In this document: one piece after another, positions 35,935 to 46,639 of the stretch
Numbering within the stretch: position 1 is the first letter of the stretch
Layout of the letters: every line of letters begins with the position of its first letter
Source: Shinisaurus crocodilurus
Lineage: Eukaryota > Chordata > Lepidosauria > Squamata > Shinisauridae
Assembly: GCA_021292165.1 (NCBI GenBank)
Contig: CM037879.1
Location: 281,431,772 to 281,495,771, forward strand
DNA length: 64,000 bases
Reading direction: 5' to 3'
Program-made: the position numbers and the translations under genes
The notes under the pieces: generated by a model
Databases searched by the model: none
What the model was told of the DNA's origin: nothing
Seen by the model: the letters and a program-made list of their open reading frames with translations, nothing else

Positions 35935-36846
35935 AATGCTTATCAGATTTGCAGATGACACAAAATTGGGTGGAATAGCTAAAACTCTGCAAGACACAAA
36001 CAAAATTCAAAGTGATCTTGATAGGCTGGAGCACTGGGCTGAAAATAACAGAATGACATTTAATAGGGTAAGTGCCAAGTGCTGCACCTAGGAAAAAGAA
36101 ACCAAATGCACAGTTACAGGATGGGGGATACTTGGCTCAGCAATACTACAAGTAAGAATTGTTTGTGTTTTTTGGAATTGTTGTAGATCACAAGCTGAAT
36201 ATGAGCCAGCAATGTGATGTGGCTGCAAAAAAGGCAAATGCTATATTGGGCTCCATTAATAGAAGTATAGGCTTCCAAATTGCATGAAGTACTAGTTGCC
36301 CTCTACTCAGCACTGGTTAGGTCTCATCTTGAGTACTGTGGCCAGTTCTGAGCACCACACTTTAAGAAGGATGCAGACAAACTGGAAAGGGTTCAGAGGA
36401 GGGCAACAAAGATGATAAAGGGACTGGAAGCAAAGCCCTATGAGGAGAGGCTGAAGGAACTGGGCATGTTTAGCCTTCAGAAGAGAAGACTGAGGGGAGA
36501 TATGATCGCACTCTTCCAGTACTTGAAAGGTTGTCACACAGAGGGGGGGCAGTATCTCTTCTCCACCATCCCAGATTGCAGGACACGGAATCATGGGCTC
36601 AAGTGACAGGAAGCCAGATTCCGCCTGGACATCAGGAAAAATTTCCTGACTGTCCGAGCAATAAGACAATGGAACCAACTACCTAGGGAGGTGGTGGGCT
36701 CTCCCACTCTGGAGGCATTCAAGGTGCAGCTGGAAAACCATCTGTCAGGGATGCTTTGACTTGGATTCCTGCATTGAGCAGGGGGTTGGACTCGATGCCT
36801 TATAGGCCCCAGGCCCTTCCAGCTCTACGATTCTATGATTCTATTT
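35935..36846 (+). mobile_element. CR1 LINE, 5'-truncated
   Basis: Runs from the reverse transcriptase FADDT motif region (TCAGATTTGCAGATGACACA) through [12 protein letters not shown] and [18 protein letters not shown] to the 3' end (GAGCAGGGGGTTGGACTCGA, then ATTCTATGATTCTAT). It is interrupted by stops and shifts. The 3' end is complete and serves as the reference for the 5S-SINE tails. Confidence 0.92.
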
Positions 36847-37149
36847 TTATAAAGAATGTTTAATCTAGCCACTTCTGTTCGGAAGAAAAATCTGGAGCAT
36901 GCTGCCAGCTGGGCACCTCTATGCCTGGCTCCTGACGAAAATTGTCCCGCCCCCCAGCTGCCCTTTGAAAACAACACCCTCGGGGACAAATAACAGCTGG
37001 GAAGTTGATTTTCAGCAGGGAATCAGCACAGTACCCTGATCTGGATGGAGAGCACACTCTGGATTGGCCCTCATGACTCCTCCTCCCCACCAAATAAAAG
37101 CGGCCACCTTTAAGCACTTTTTGTGTGTGTTTAAAGCATCAATAACTGG

Positions 37150-37265
37150 GGGCGCAATCCTATGCGTGTTTAGGCAGAAAAAAATCCTACAGCTCCCAGC
37201 ATTCTGGCTGGGGAATGCTGGGAGTTGTATGACTTTTTTTCTGTCTAAACACGCATAGGATTGAG
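37150..37265. mobile_element. Harbinger-like palindrome, family Q, copy 1
   Basis: GGGCGCAATCCTATGCGTG and CACGCATAGGATTGAGCC are inverted ends. The core CAGCTCCCAGCATTCTGGC pairs with GCTGGGGAATGCTGGGAG. The TSD is not clear at this copy. Confidence 0.7.
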
Positions 37266-37412
37266 CCTTTAATTTCCTTCTGAGAAACAAAAGTGTTAAC
37301 TTTATCACACCAGTACTCATTATCACCACCAGTACTCATTATCACCACTAGAGGTCATAATATCCCCCAATAACTACCAAATTGCCATAGATTCAAGAGC
37401 TACTTGAATGTA

Positions 37413-37658
37413 CAGTAATACCTTGGATTGCAAGTAACTTGGTTTGAGAGCGTTTTGCAAGACAAGCAAATTTTTAAATATTTATTTTAAAAAATTTACT
37501 TGATATACAAGCGATGTCTTGCAATACAAGTACTGTAGTACGGCTTAAATTAAAAATCTCTGTACAAATTTTTTGGGGGGATTTCGTTTTGATATGAGTG
37601 TTTTGGATTACAAGCACGTTTCCGGAATGAATTATGCTCTCAATCCAAAGCATGACTG
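37413..37658. mobile_element. Tc1/mariner-like palindromic MITE, copy 2
   Basis: CAGTAATACCTTGGATTGC and CAATCCAAAGCATGACTG bound a 246-bp palindrome with TA on both sides (37411-37412 and 37659-37660). It is the inverted orientation of copy 1. Confidence 0.85.
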
Positions 37659-38175
37659 TACAACAATGTAAATGTACAAATGTATATAACAGACATTTGT
37701 AGTAGGTAACACCGGCTGCAGCCACCCCTTTTCTCCAATCAACTAATGTTCAAAATGCTGACCGTGAGCTTTTGAGTCACACAGAACTCTTCCTTGCATA
37801 TAGTTCTTTCAAAGGGGAAGGTTCAACATATAAAAAGTAAAAGATGCAACCACACATCTAGGCTGATGTTACCACAGTTGCGTATGCTCTGGACCAGCGA
37901 TGTGTAGCTGGTGCGCTATGACACAAGTAAGGCATCTGAAGATATATATATTTTTAACCTGGCCCTACCAAATTTTAATCTAATCAGCTTGTGTTTGAGG
38001 AGTAAGTGTTTGCCCGTACTTTTACTCCAGAGGAGAAGAACAATGTTTTCAAGTTGTAAGAAAGAAAGAATCCACACTAGAATGTTTTTTTTGGGGGGGG
38101 GGAGATCTCTCTTTTGGATTCTGTTTAGCGATGTGTGGTCTTCTCCACATTTTATGAGGTTCATTTATTCATCTG

Positions 38176-39212
38176 GGGAACAATCCTATGGCCCCTAGAC
38201 CGTACTCTGACCTCGGAGCTGGGAATCGGAGCTTCACCCTCCCTCTCCCGCCCCCTCACAGCCCGCTGGCTGTTCTCTGAGGTCAGGGGAAAAAACCACA
38301 CCAGCTGCTCTCCGAGGTCGGGAAAGCAACCTCGGACACAAGACGGCATTTTGCAGGGAGGCGATGAGACTGGAGAGGCCAGGATACAAGGTATCCTGCA
38401 GCCAGGGATGGGGACTCGGACTCGAGGACTCAACTCGTGAGTCGGACTGAGTCCCCCCTCTGACTCGAGTCAGACTCGAGTCCCAATATTTTTAATGGGA
38501 CTCGAGACTCGAGACCAAGGACTCGTGTTCCTCAAATGCAACTTGGATAGGTTTTAGGAAGTACAGCAAGTTTATTTTTTAAAATCATTTTCCTAAAATG
38601 CAACCTTTCAGACATTTTGGGTTTGGCTGCCTCTGCCTGCCTGTTTGGGGTTCCCAGCCTCCTCTGCCTGCCTGGTCTCTTCTTAACCAGTCCCACAGTT
38701 TGAATTGTCCAAGACAAAGACCTCTGCCTGCCTGCTTTGGGGTTCCCTGCCTCCTCTGCCTGCCTGGTTATTTTGGGTTTGTCTGCCTGGTCTGTTCTTG
38801 TCAAAATCAGTTGCAGAGTTTTGAAATAAAAAGGCACACTTGTGCCTAGAATTTATTTAAGCCACACATCTGAAATAGCCTTATTTTGTTGGGGGAAACC
38901 CCCACTGATTTTAATAGGGACTCGTGGAGTCAGCTTTGGGAGGGACTCAGGACTCGGACTCGAGACTCGGGTCCAAAGACTCGTGACTCGACTCGTGACT
39001 CGAGACCAAGGACTCTTCAACATCCCTGCCTGCAGCCGCTCCAGCCTCCTTTCCTCCCCTCTGAGATGCTCCTGCCAGACGGGCGAAAACGACCATCTAC
39101 TGGCAAATGCAGGGCGGGAAGATGGGGAGGCAAAGATCACCTCCCGCCGCTCCTCCTGCTCTGCTGCATTGGATGCCCGTAACCCTCCGAGTTTGGGAGC
39201 ATCACAATAACA
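38176..39212. repeat. GC-rich repeat C, copy 1, with hAT insertion
   Basis: The left part (38176-38402: GGAACAATCCTATGGCCCC, CTCGGAGCTGGGAATCGGAG) and right part (39029-39212: CTCCTGCCAGACG, CCCTCCGAGTTTGGGAGCAT) resemble the repeats at 44.9 and 51.9 kb. CpG-rich relative to its surroundings. The insertion is the third GACTCG hAT copy. Confidence 0.6.
38403..39028 (+). mobile_element. hAT MITE, GACTCG-rich family, copy 3
   Basis: CAGGGATG (38403-38410) to CATCCCTG (39021-39028), with the perfect 8-bp TSD CCTGCAGC (38395-38402 and 39029-39036). It is 626 bp and lacks the internal CATCCCTG seen in the other two copies; at that point it reads GACTCGTGTTCCTCAAATGC. Confidence 0.94.
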
Positions 39213-40828
39213 CTGCACCCTTATTTAGCTAGTTTTATGGATCACTTACATTAAAAGAGATTTCTAAGCGATGTATAAAAGTACAGATCATAATTAAGTA
39301 CTGTATATTATTACTGTATACAGAGGACAAGATTTCCTTGCTGGGAAGGCTTGTTGGGGAAAGTGTGCGTTCAGTAGGTAACAAGAACGCAGACGGGTTG
39401 GTGCCTGCCTAATTTGCATTGGTTTGGCGTTCCAGAGAGTGGGTGCTATGATGCTAAAGGCTGTATTCTGAGCAATCGTGGACTGGGCCTCCGAAATCTT
39501 GGGTACCACCAGGAGGGTATCTCCTGATGAGTGCAGCAAGGTTCATTGGAGGATACACAGCACCCTCCGTTGCATGAAGTTCGAGTCCATCTTCAGGATG
39601 CCCCCAGGGGCAGACAGCCTTCCGTTTTGATGCCATAGAATCTAAACACATGGACAGATGTGCATTATGGGTGGCATGTGTGTTGGGAGGAGCGGGGAGG
39701 TCCTGAAAGGTCATCGACCAGGACAGTGACAGATAATGAGCCCAATAACTCTTCGAGGCTTTTGCCCTTTCAAAAAAAACAAAAAAAAAAAACACAATCT
39801 CAGACACGCTCATTGTTTTGCCGGGTTTTCTTCCACACAAAAGATGGCTTGAGATGATTCACCTCGGTTTGTTTGTGGCCTTTTGCCGTCCTTTCGAACC
39901 TCCTTTCCTGCAGCCGTTTGATATGGGATTGCATGTGCCCAGGAACAAGAGGATAGTCATTGTGCAGAAATTCAGTGGGCCGGGAAACAATAGAAAGTGG
40001 ACCCAAAATAAATAAAAGCCCAAGAACGGCGCAATCTCTAATCTATTTCGTGACGAATTGGAAGTCCAATTGTTTCTCTGAGGGCTGAACTAGATGTTTG
40101 GAGAGCATCTGGCACCGCTCCGGTCTCTCTGCCCGGCCCCCCCCCCTTCCTCATGCCATTTAGGGAAATACATCACATGGTGAGACAGTCACGGCACTGT
40201 GTGCGCTGCCCTGCTCAGATCACTGGCTGTCACCCACAGCAGCACAAAAGGTAACCCTCATACTTTTAGCCATCGAAACAGATATTTTGAATCAAATGGA
40301 CCACCTCTACAACACGCGCCCGCAAGTAGAGGGGGAAGCAGGACCACACCGTCAGCCCTGCCTGCAACCTCTACGCACCTCTCAGCCCCATCCACTGGTG
40401 TCTCTTGGTTTAGCGGAGGGGTACAGAACCCATGGGCCACATTCGGCCCCTGTCCACTCCCAGTGTAGCCCGCAGAGCTGTGGGGGGGACCTCACCCCAG
40501 AGATCAGAGATGAGCATCCAGCAAGGGAAACCCTCCTCCCCTTATCTCCAATCTCTGGGGTTTCCCTTGGCAACACTAGAGCCATCACCAGGAAGGGAAA
40601 CTCTTCCTGTATCTCTGATCGATTATCAGAGATTGGAAATAAGAGAAGGGTTTCCCTCACTAGGGATAGCCTCTAGCTAGGGAAAGCCTGGGGTTTACCT
40701 TGCCCGAGCTAGCAAAGATAAAACTCTGTCTGGGGCTGGGCCGAGAATATATAGATATGAACCTTTCTACATGAGGCTTTTTTGGTGCTGCTTGTGATTC
40801 CTCACTCACAGTAGTTTGCAGGTGCTTC
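39213..40828. other. stretch without recognised genes
   Basis: An A run is near 39773-39794 and a C run near 40136-40147. 40495-40680 has an imperfect inverted repeat (GAGATTGGAGATAAG-like words). No exon seen. Confidence 0.4.
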
Positions 40829-41069
40829 ATTTATTTATTTATTTATTACATCTATACCCCGCCTTTTTTCATGAAAGGAACCCAAGGCAGCTTACACAAT
40901 CCTCCTCCTCTCCAGTTTATCCTCACAACAACCCTGTGAGGTAGGTTAGGCTGAGAGTCAGTGACTGGCCCAAAGTCACCCAGTGAGTTTCATGGCCGAG
41001 CGGGGACTAGAACCCGGATCTCCCGAGTCCCAGTCCAACACTCTCACCACTACGCCACACTTGGCTCTA
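40829..41069 (-). mobile_element. Sauria SINE, copy 8
   Basis: Inverted tail (TTTATTTATTTATTTATTAC), body CCTCACAACAACCCTGTGAG, head complement CACCACTACGCCACACTTGG. Full length. Confidence 0.9.
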
Positions 41070-41367
41070 CACAATGTCGTCATCCTCCAGGGCCTCTCCC
41101 TTTCTTTGCAACCATTTCCGTGGCTTCTCTTAGACCAAGGAAAACCTGGTATTATTTGGAAATGGCGGCATGAAACCCTCACGGATTTGCGCAATTCCGC
41201 TACACCACAGTGGTTGTGTAATGGAACAGTGTAGAAAGGTAGAGAAAGAAAAGCCCCAGGAAGAAAAAAAAAAACACGTGTGAAGGAGCTGATCTTAATC
41301 CTGCAAAGAATCCGGAAGCAGAAGCCTGGGTAAAGTGGCGGGCTAAAAGCCTCATGTAGAAAAGCGT

Positions 41368-41450
41368 GTGAGTGTGTGTGTGTGGTGGGTGGGGGGAGGG
41401 GTGGTGAAGTGTGTGTGTGTGTGCGTGTGTGTGTGTGTGTGTGTGTGCTC
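41368..41450. repeat. (GT)n microsatellite, interrupted
   Basis: Two GT-rich blocks separated by a G-rich spacer. Confidence 0.9.
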
Positions 41451-41724
41451 CCCCAGGGGGCCTCCCATCCAGCACCAGAGACCCTCCTGGTTTAGCATGT
41501 CTGGAAGGGGACCCTATATGCGGACAGCGAAACATGTAGGAGACCCTACATGTGTGGCTATCAGCATATAGGGTCCCGTTTCAGATTAACAACCCAGCGC
41601 GAAAGGGGTTCCCTATCACAGGTAGAGACGACTGTCAGTATGTACAGCTGCACCAGTGTAGGGTAGGCACTAGGCAGCCCCTTTTTTGAGAAAGGACGGC
41701 CGGTTATGCTTTGCCAAGAAAAGA

Positions 41725-41970
41725 GGACCAAAAAAAAGGGGGCACAGGTTTGCATAATATTTGCATATGCTAATGTATACGTCTATAGATGCACATTTAG
41801 CAGTCGTGACTAGAATTTAGACAGAAATAGAACACAGCTCGCCATAGTGTAGAAGACTGTGTCCGAGCAACCTGTGTGTCTTGCTCAGGCGGCTGTCTTA
41901 AGTGCTACCTGGCGATGGGCAGCTTCAAGGCTCCTGCCTGCTTTCCCTTCTCGGGGTTCTTTATCTTTAA
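41725..41970 (+). repeat. family E, copy 5, partial
   Basis: AGAGGACC, GCATATGCTAATGTATACG, CTCGCCATAGTGTAGAAG and GATGGGCAGCTTCAAGGC follow the family E order. The 3' part stops shortly before the family P element at 42007. Confidence 0.6.
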
Positions 41971-42006
41971 ATAACCAAGGATTCCTCATTCCCAAATGCT
42001 TTAACA

Positions 42007-42139
42007 CAATGTTCTCCAACCTTGGGTCAGATGTTTTTTGGCCTACAACTCCCAGCATGCCCCAGCCAGCATAGCTGGCTGGGGCATGCTGGGAGTTGTA
42101 GGCCAAAAACATCTGGGGACCCAAGGTTGGAGAACACTG
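42007..42139. mobile_element. palindromic hAT MITE, family P, copy 3
   Basis: Left end CAATGTTCTCC (one change), right end GGAGAACACTG, perfect TSD CTTTAACA (41999-42006 and 42140-42147). 133 bp. Confidence 0.92.
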
Positions 42140-42654
42140 CTTTAACAGGAGCAGCAACAAAAAGCCACCCTATTTTCTTTAAAAGTTAGGCTGCAGAGAT
42201 GGAATAAAGCTCGTGTGGGGACGGGGTGGGTGGGTGGGTGGGGCAGTGCCTGACCAGGAGTGGATTTTTGTGTGGCTGGACTGGGAGCTCAGTTCTGGTA
42301 CTGGCGGGGGGTGGGGGGAATCAATCCCGGGCTGAACATGTGCCCAGATGCACCCTTGTTCCTTAGTTCTAAGAGTACGTTCCCACCCCTCCCAAACCAC
42401 TATATTGCACCTAGCCTTGGTTGGTGGATCTCTGGGTTTCTGGAGAAAAACCCACAGAGTAGATCCCGCAAGTCGGAAGTCTGCCCAACTCTGGCATAGA
42501 GAATACTGGGCTAGATAGACAGAAAGTTAGCTCCCGATGTTCTATGAAAGAAGCATTGCGAGACATTTGAACAGGGCTGGCCCAAGGCAGTTTGCTGCCT
42601 GAGCAGTGATGTAGTAGTGGAACCACCAGGACTTGCAGGGAGGCAGCACCGGCC

Positions 42655-42995
42655 ACTTTTTATGAGCAGGGACACTGACGCCATCTGCCACCCCACCCCA
42701 CACGCTTCCTTCTTCCCTCTCAGCTTAGCTGTAATCCTCACAGTAGCTGCGGGGGAAATGGATTTTCCCAGCAGCAATATATTGTTTCTTATCCTAAAGC
42801 AGTGTTTCTCAACCTTGGATCCCCAGATGTTTTGGCCTACAACTCCCAGCATGCCCCAGCCAGCTATGCTGGCTGGGGCATGCTGGAGTTGTAGGCCAAA
42901 AACATCTGGGGACCCAAGGTTGAGAAACACTGTCCTAAAGTATTTGGGGCTGGCCTGGCCTTGAATGAGCAATTAAGACCCATTTGCTTTACAAA
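42655..42995 (+). repeat. repeat H, copy 2, with family P insertion
   Basis: 42655-42799 and 42933-42995 align with 32020-32235 (CATCTGCCACCC, TAATCCTCACAGTAGCTG, ATGGATTTTCCCAGCA, AATTAAGACCCAT). Confidence 0.6.
42800..42932. mobile_element. palindromic hAT MITE, family P, copy 4
   Basis: Ends CAGTGTTTCTCAACC and GGTTGAGAAACACTG carry matching changes on both arms. The perfect TSD TCCTAAAG is at 42792-42799 and 42933-42940. Confidence 0.92.
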
Positions 42996-43109
42996 AGTTC
43001 AGCTCCTAGCAGGTGAAGACTTCTAGAAGTGGTTTGTTGATATGCATCAGCTCAGCTGCCTGCAACTTTAGACTCTCCTTGGGTGGGGTGGTGGTGGTGG
43101 TGGGCTTTA

Positions 43110-43288
43110 TAGATTCATAGATTTCATAGATCATAGAGTTGGAAGGAGCCTACAAGGCTGCCGAGTCCAACCCCCTGCTCAGTGCAGGAAACTAGAGGAG
43201 GGGTCTCCCATCCAAGTCATAACCAGGCCTGACCCTGCTTAGCTTTCCACACTCAGACCAGCTGAGCCAGCATCAGCCACAGGCCTGT
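43110..43288 (-). mobile_element. 5S rRNA-derived SINE with CR1 tail, copy 3
   Basis: The complement reads a 5S promoter region (AGCTAAGCAGGGTCAGGCC, ACTTGGATGGGAGACCCC) then the CR1 tail. The plus strand begins AGATTCATAGATTTCATAG, the complement of the tail repeat. Confidence 0.85.
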
Positions 43289-43517
43289 AGTGGTGGTGAT
43301 GGTGGATGGCTATGGGGGTGCACCTGCAATTCAGAATTCAGCACTCTGTCTGAGGCAAAGGAAAAGATGGTGCCCCCTCCCCTTCTACATACAGAAGCTG
43401 ACCAGAGTGGCAGCTGAATCTTACTTCAACATCAACACTGGTGGTGGGCCAACGTCTCCCACTGCACCAAGGTGCAACTGGCTAGCTTAGCGACTCATGG
43501 GCCATCCCATCATAGCT

Positions 43518-43887
43518 GATTGGTGGGAGATTCAGGACAGATATAGGAAGTACTTCTTCACACAGTGCAGAGTTTAAACTACGGAATTCACTACCACAAG
43601 AGGTAGTGATGACCACCCATTTGGGTTGCTTTAAAAAGGGATTGGACAAATTCATGGCGGGGAAGGCTATTAGTGGCTACTAGTCCTGATGGCTGTATGA
43701 TACCTCCAGTGTCAGAGGCAGTATGCCTATGAAAAGCAGTTGCTGGGGAACATGGGCAGGAGGGTGCTGTTGCACTCATGTCCTGTGTGTGGGTTTCCCG
43801 TGGGCAGCTGGTTGGCCACTGTGTGAACAGAATACTTGGACTAGATGGACCCTTGGTCTGATCCAGCAGGGCTCTTCTTATGTTCTA
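43518..43887 (+). mobile_element. CR1-type LINE 3' end
   Basis: TGGTGGGAGATTCAGGACAG to GGGCTCTTCTTATGTTCTA, the same tail as at 25.07 kb. ORF2 end words survive but the frame is broken. Confidence 0.78.
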
Positions 43888-44639
43888 GGGGAAACCACAT
43901 GGCACAAGCGGCTCTGTCCTCCGACATCCCTCTGCCACTCTCTGACCTCCAGGATCTGCCGCCTGAGGCAACCACCTCACTTAACCTAATGTTAGGGCCA
44001 GCCACATTGCATTTGAATGAATGCTTCTCCCTTTTGCTTTGCAAATCATTCTAGATGTGCTCTTCACGCCTCTTTTGATTATGGCAGCAATGGCTGCAGC
44101 TCAAGAGTTGTTGTGAACCACCAAAGTAATGAAATGTTTGCTGAACACTTACAGGTGTTAGAACAGAAGATTAAAGTGATATAAATGGCTTTCTGGCGGG
44201 AGCCATAATTGCAGTATAATGAAATAGGAAAACTCATCCATCCTCTCTCTTCAGTGTTAAAGCTCTGCAAACAAAGACTGGTTTGAAGTAGCAATGGAGA
44301 GTGTGTTTCTGCAACACACAGGGGCATGCGTGTGACATGCTAGCAACAGCTGCTACTTACTCCCAGGTGATTCCCTCGATGGGTGGGGAAGGTTATTATG
44401 TCTTGTACAGCATGGAAACTGAGGATGTACTGCAAACAAAAGGATGAAATGTTAATAAATACCTTCCAGTTGTAGCAATGTAGTAGGTACAATATTCCCA
44501 TGCTAAGTATACCGACCAGCAGCTCCTCTGCTCCTAATACTGGAACCTAGTTTCTAAGAACCCAACACTGTGTAGGTCTTAGGTGAAAAGGATTGGAAAT
44601 GGAAATAGCCTCTGAAATTGAAATCACTACCGCCCTAAA

Positions 44640-44825
44640 AGTTGGTCTTAATCCTCTTCCCTCCCCATTCCTTTTTCCTTGTGTGTTGTGTCTGTGTCTT
44701 TTTAGATTGTAAGCCTGCTGCAGGCAGGAACTGTCTTGTTTTACTGATTATATATGAGCCACTCTGGGAGATTTTTTAGCTAAGGAGTGTGATAAAAATG
44801 CTTGTAATTAAAGTATTTTTCTTCC
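44640..44825 (+). mobile_element. L2-like LINE 3' end
   Basis: TTAGATTGTAAGCCTGCTGC and AGGAACTGTCTTGTTTTACT match the L2-type 3' UTR signature, followed by an A/T-rich tail. The unlabelled 43.9-44.64 kb shows no recognised gene. Confidence 0.5.
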
Positions 44826-44913
44826 TCCTTAATTAATTGTTTAAAAGTATTTTATCCCACTTCTTAATTAATTTAAAGTATTCCCCCCCCCACTCCTTAA
44901 TTCATTAATTAAG

Positions 44914-45321
44914 GGAACAATCCTATGGCCCTTAGACATCATCTGGGGGGGGGGGACACATAGGACTGTTTGGATTCCCAACTCCGAGGTCGGAGACAGC
45001 AGCACTCCAACTCTTCGGAGCTGGGAATTGGGGCTCCGATCCCGCTCCCCTCACAGCCAGCACAGAAAGCACCGCACCACCTACTGTCCAAGGTCAGGGA
45101 AGCGGTTCAGGGCGCGGGGAAGGGAGGGGACTGGAGCAGCCAGAATGTGACATATCCTGATGATGCACCGGCCTCCTTCCCTCCTCCTCCTCCTCCTCCT
45201 CCTCCAAAGTGCCCCAGCTAGGTGACTGAAAACAGTCGTCTAGCAAAAATGCAGAGCAGGAGGAGTGGGGAGGCGAAGAACGCTTTTGGAGGCTCACGGG
45301 CATCCCGATTGGATTGCACCC
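44914..45321. repeat. GC-rich repeat C, copy 2
   Basis: GGGAACAATCCTATGGCCCT to ATCCCGATTGGATTGCACCC, with an internal CTCCGAGGTCGGAGA hairpin and GGAGCTGGGAATTGGGGCTC. A CCTCCTCCTCCTCC expansion lies at 45182-45204. Confidence 0.6.
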
Positions 45322-45347
45322 AAAAAAGTATTTTTATCCCACTCCTT

Positions 45348-45525
45348 AAGGCGCAATCCTATGGGGAGGAGGCCCATAACTCTCTGAACTCTGAGGATTA
45401 TGAGCATCCTATGCAAGGAGGGAGGAGTACGCAGGTGAAGGTTGCAAAGCAGCTAGATGGGCGATCTCGGCTGTCCGACTGCCGCGCTTAGGAGGGAGAG
45501 GGAAGGAGGCAGAGGCGCCGCCAGG
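45348..45525. repeat. repeat C, partial copy
   Basis: GGCGCAATCCTATGGGGAGG and related CTCTGAGGATTATGAGCAT words. No right end recognised. Confidence 0.4.
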
Positions 45526-45529
45526 ATAG

Positions 45530-45895
45530 GATACCTCATATCTTGGTGGCGCCGGTCTCCTCCCCTTCCCGCCCTGCCCCGCCCACTAAACCCCTGGCAA
45601 GAGCCCCCTGGACTTGCTCCTCCTCTACACCATTACGGCGTGCTCGTCCACCTGCCTGCCTGTCGCTCTGGCCCAAGCAACGGTGGCGGGGAGAGAGGAG
45701 GAGGAGATGTGGACTTACTCACTGCCTCTCTGCCTGTCAAGCAAGCAAGTGGTAGCACGGATGAGAAAGAGGAGGAGAAGCATAGCGACTGGTGACAATG
45801 GCGGTGAGAAGGTAGGCTCACTGAGGGAGGGGGGGCCACTGAGAGGATCTTGCCCAAGGGCCCTCGAAAACCTGGAACCGGCACCGGTTGTTGTT
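45530..45895. mobile_element. hAT-like element, family M, copy 3
   Basis: CAAGAGCCCCCTGGACTTGC, TCAAGCAAGCAAGTGGTAGC and GCGGTGAGAAGGTAGGCTCA align with 17.2-17.76 kb. It ends AACCTGGAACCGGCACCGG. TSD not resolved. Confidence 0.5.
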
Positions 45896-45963
45896 TTCCT
45901 AGTCCACTTTTATTTGTCTGCTATCCCATTCTCCCTCCCCTTTGCTTCCCCAACAATTTAGAT

Positions 45964-46098
45964 CAGTGTTCTCCAACCTTGGGTCCCCAGATGTTTTTGG
46001 CCTACAACTCCCAGCATGCCCCAGCCAGCATAGCTGGCTGGGGCATGCTGGGAGTTGTAGGCCAAAAACATCTGGGGACCCAAGGTTGGAGAACACTG
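45964..46098. mobile_element. palindromic hAT MITE, family P, copy 5
   Basis: CAGTGTTCTCC to GGAGAACACTG, 135 bp, arms almost identical. Perfect TSD ATTTAGAT at 45956-45963 and 46099-46106. Confidence 0.94.
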
Positions 46099-46106
46099 AT
46101 TTAGAT

Positions 46107-46639
46107 ACTGGTAACTTTGTCAACTCATCACGCCCTCCTCATGCGTCATTTCTTACTCTGCCCATGGAAACGTCGGCTTCGCCCTCCCCACTCGACTTTG
46201 GCTTTTAGCATTATCTAGACAACATGTTGCTCATGTCCTTGCTCCACCGAATTCAGTTCAGAAAGGTCAGTATAACTGGAAATTTCAGTCCTAATGCGCG
46301 CAGCTAATGGACGAGGCCTTTGCACCGCCGACGGGGTCGCTGTGATATATTAGAAGGTGCCTCAGGGGAGGTTTGACGTGTGCCTGCCAGGATGACATAC
46401 ATTCCCCCTGAACAAGAGTTGCAAGGTAGGATGGTACATGATGAGGGTATTTTGGAGGCATACCAGGTACTTTGCTGGGCAGACCAGCTGGTAGAAATAG
46501 GAACGTGAAATTGTGTGATTAACATGAATATTGGGTTGCGTGCAAAGTTCCATTAATTCTTTTATTTTTAATGAATATCAGACAGAAATCGCTCCCCTCA
46601 AGATGTTTTTCTCCTAGCATGGAACAATATAGGTCCCCA
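46107..46639. other. stretch without recognised genes
   Basis: Unique-looking sequence; short open frames only. Confidence 0.4.

Noticed and set aside
39454..39840. 128-codon minus-strand frame
   Set aside because: Includes a poly-Phe run from a T tract and no recognisable domain; no splice or start context supports it.
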